A DNA stretch of 64,000 bases, taken from assembly GCA_947561585.1 (NCBI GenBank), contig CANNZV010000919.1:21818-85817 (forward strand). The letters run 5' to 3'. A program made the translations under genes and the position numbers. This stretch comes from Caprella mutica (Eukaryota; Arthropoda; Malacostraca; Amphipoda; Caprellidae). Below are positions 63,315 through 64,000 of this stretch, one piece after another. The notes beneath the pieces were generated by a model. That model saw nothing but the letters and a program-made list of their open reading frames with translations, did not search any database and was not told the DNA's origin. Every line of letters starts with the position of its first letter. Positions within the stretch are counted from its first letter, which is position 1.

Positions 63315-64000
63315 ATGTCACAACCTTCTCCTTTTGAAAATTCAGAAGTAAAAGCAAAAGGCTTTTGGAGTCGCCCTGAGGGCATTACGGGTGCGCTGTT
63401 TATGGCGGCTATTGTTGGATTGATTGGCTTTGTTGCCTATTCTTTGCCCTGGGCTGCTATCCTTGCAAACACCGTTTATATGGTCGGCGTGGTCGTGGTT
63501 TTAGCGGCTGTATTATACATGATTTTTGACCCAAAAATGCGGAACTTAGTTTGGTACATGTACAAATCTATGATGCGTAGTATCACGGGTATGTTTGTTC
63601 AGATTGACCCAATTGGCATCTTGAAATCTTATGTAGAAGACCTATCTGATAACTTGCGCAAAATGAGCAAGCAAATCGGTGCTATTCGCGGTCAAATGCG
63701 GAAGTTAAAAACCTTGATGGAAGAAAACGACAAGGAAATGAACCAACAAATGCGTTTGGCTAGTCGTGCAAAACAAGAAGGTAAAGACAACCAAATGGTC
63801 TTGGCAAGCCGTAAAGCTGCTCGCTTGAAAGAAACCAACCAAAAATACAATGCCTTGCACAGTAAAATGGAGGTGATGTATCGTATTTTGGATAAAATGT
63901 ATAAGAATTCTGAAGTTTTATTGGAAGACACCAAAGACCAAGTAAAACTGAAAGAACAAGAACGTAAAGCAATCCGTACGAGCCACAGTGCTATGAAATC
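63315..64000 (+). CDS. Membrane-anchored coiled-coil protein, partial (3' end outside)
   Basis: The frame opens with ATG at 63315 (MSQPSPFENSEVKAKGFWSR) and stays open to the window end, giving 228 codons. Two hydrophobic segments (about residues 25-46 and 50-75, for example GALFMAAIVGLIGFVAYSLP) are followed by FDPKMRNLVWYMYKSMMRSI and then a long charged coiled coil starting near residue 115 (KQIGAIRGQMRKLKTLMEE). It looks like an inner-membrane protein with a long cytosolic coiled coil, somewhat like PspA-associated or toxic-anion-resistance partners, but I cannot name the family. Confidence 0.8.
   Translation, partial: MSQPSPFENSEVKAKGFWSRPEGITGALFMAAIVGLIGFVAYSLPWAAILANTVYMVGVVVVLAAVLYMIFDPKMRNLVWYMYKSMMRSITGMFVQIDPIGILKSYVEDLSDNLRKMSKQIGAIRGQMRKLKTLMEENDKEMNQQMRLASRAKQEGKDNQMVLASRKAARLKETNQKYNALHSKMEVMYRILDKMYKNSEVLLEDTKDQVKLKEQERKAIRTSHSAMK

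Overview
The window looks like a chromosomal segment of a Bacteroidota bacterium, most likely of the Saprospiraceae/Chitinophagales type. The basis is the AT-rich base use, five secreted proteins ending in type IX secretion (T9SS) sorting domains (three of the gliding-motility-associated CHU_C type, two of the type A type), TAxxTTTG-like promoter hexamers, and weak Shine-Dalgarno signals. The assignment is by inference from protein character only; there is no rRNA or marker gene here, and I saw no tRNA or CRISPR array.

Layout. 1-413: a group II intron-like 3' remnant and an unexplained inverted repeat. 414-2332: biotin genes bioD-bioA (minus strand). 2506-4408: a thioredoxin-like lipoprotein gene cut through its CxxC motif by a complete 1.3-kb IS4-family element with 9-bp target duplications. 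4706-11989: truncated haemoglobin, a GYF_2/Ala-rich protein, a NamZ-type muramidase, a DEDDh exonuclease/GIY-YIG fusion, an NhaC antiporter and a DUF937-like protein. 12585-25645 (all minus strand): secreted proteins, including an M43 metalloprotease, a CHU_C protein, a small exported protein whose signal peptide carries a CAGA tetranucleotide repeat and is out of frame (candidate phase-variable locus), and a GH13 amylase. 25901-36354: housekeeping and small genes (DinB-like, TetM-like GTPase, DUF4349, lpxB, fbp, ftsE, GPH transporter, TerB-like, YkuK-like). 36763-53089: a 3043-residue adhesin-like T9SS protein, a TPR histidine kinase and a glycosidase-like T9SS protein with PKD repeats. 53167-55726: an arginyltransferase-like protein and an outer-membrane barrel protein. 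56219-64000: nth, sbcD, sbcC, a coiled-coil protein and the start of a membrane/coiled-coil protein that runs off the end.

The most striking non-coding content is a set of long (about 130-170 bp) imperfect palindromes between genes, in at least four families. The best defined (ends CAGC...GCTG, about 133 bp, four copies at 12252, 56963, 58323 and 62995) has 9-bp target duplications, exact at two copies and with one mismatch at a third, so it is a MITE-like mobile element. Three of its four copies surround sbcD-sbcC, whose product is a nuclease for palindromic hairpins, and one copy has replaced the last codons and stop of sbcD. Other families share an apical core of the form TTCCGTA...CTATGCAA although their ends differ. 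Two REP/BIME-like double hairpins are also present.

How the genes work together: the window mixes core metabolism and repair (biotin, lipid A, gluconeogenesis, base excision, SbcCD) with a surface/secretome layer (protease, amylase, glycosidase, adhesin, all probably T9SS cargo), consistent with a polymer-degrading, surface-associated lifestyle. No T9SS machinery genes are in the window.
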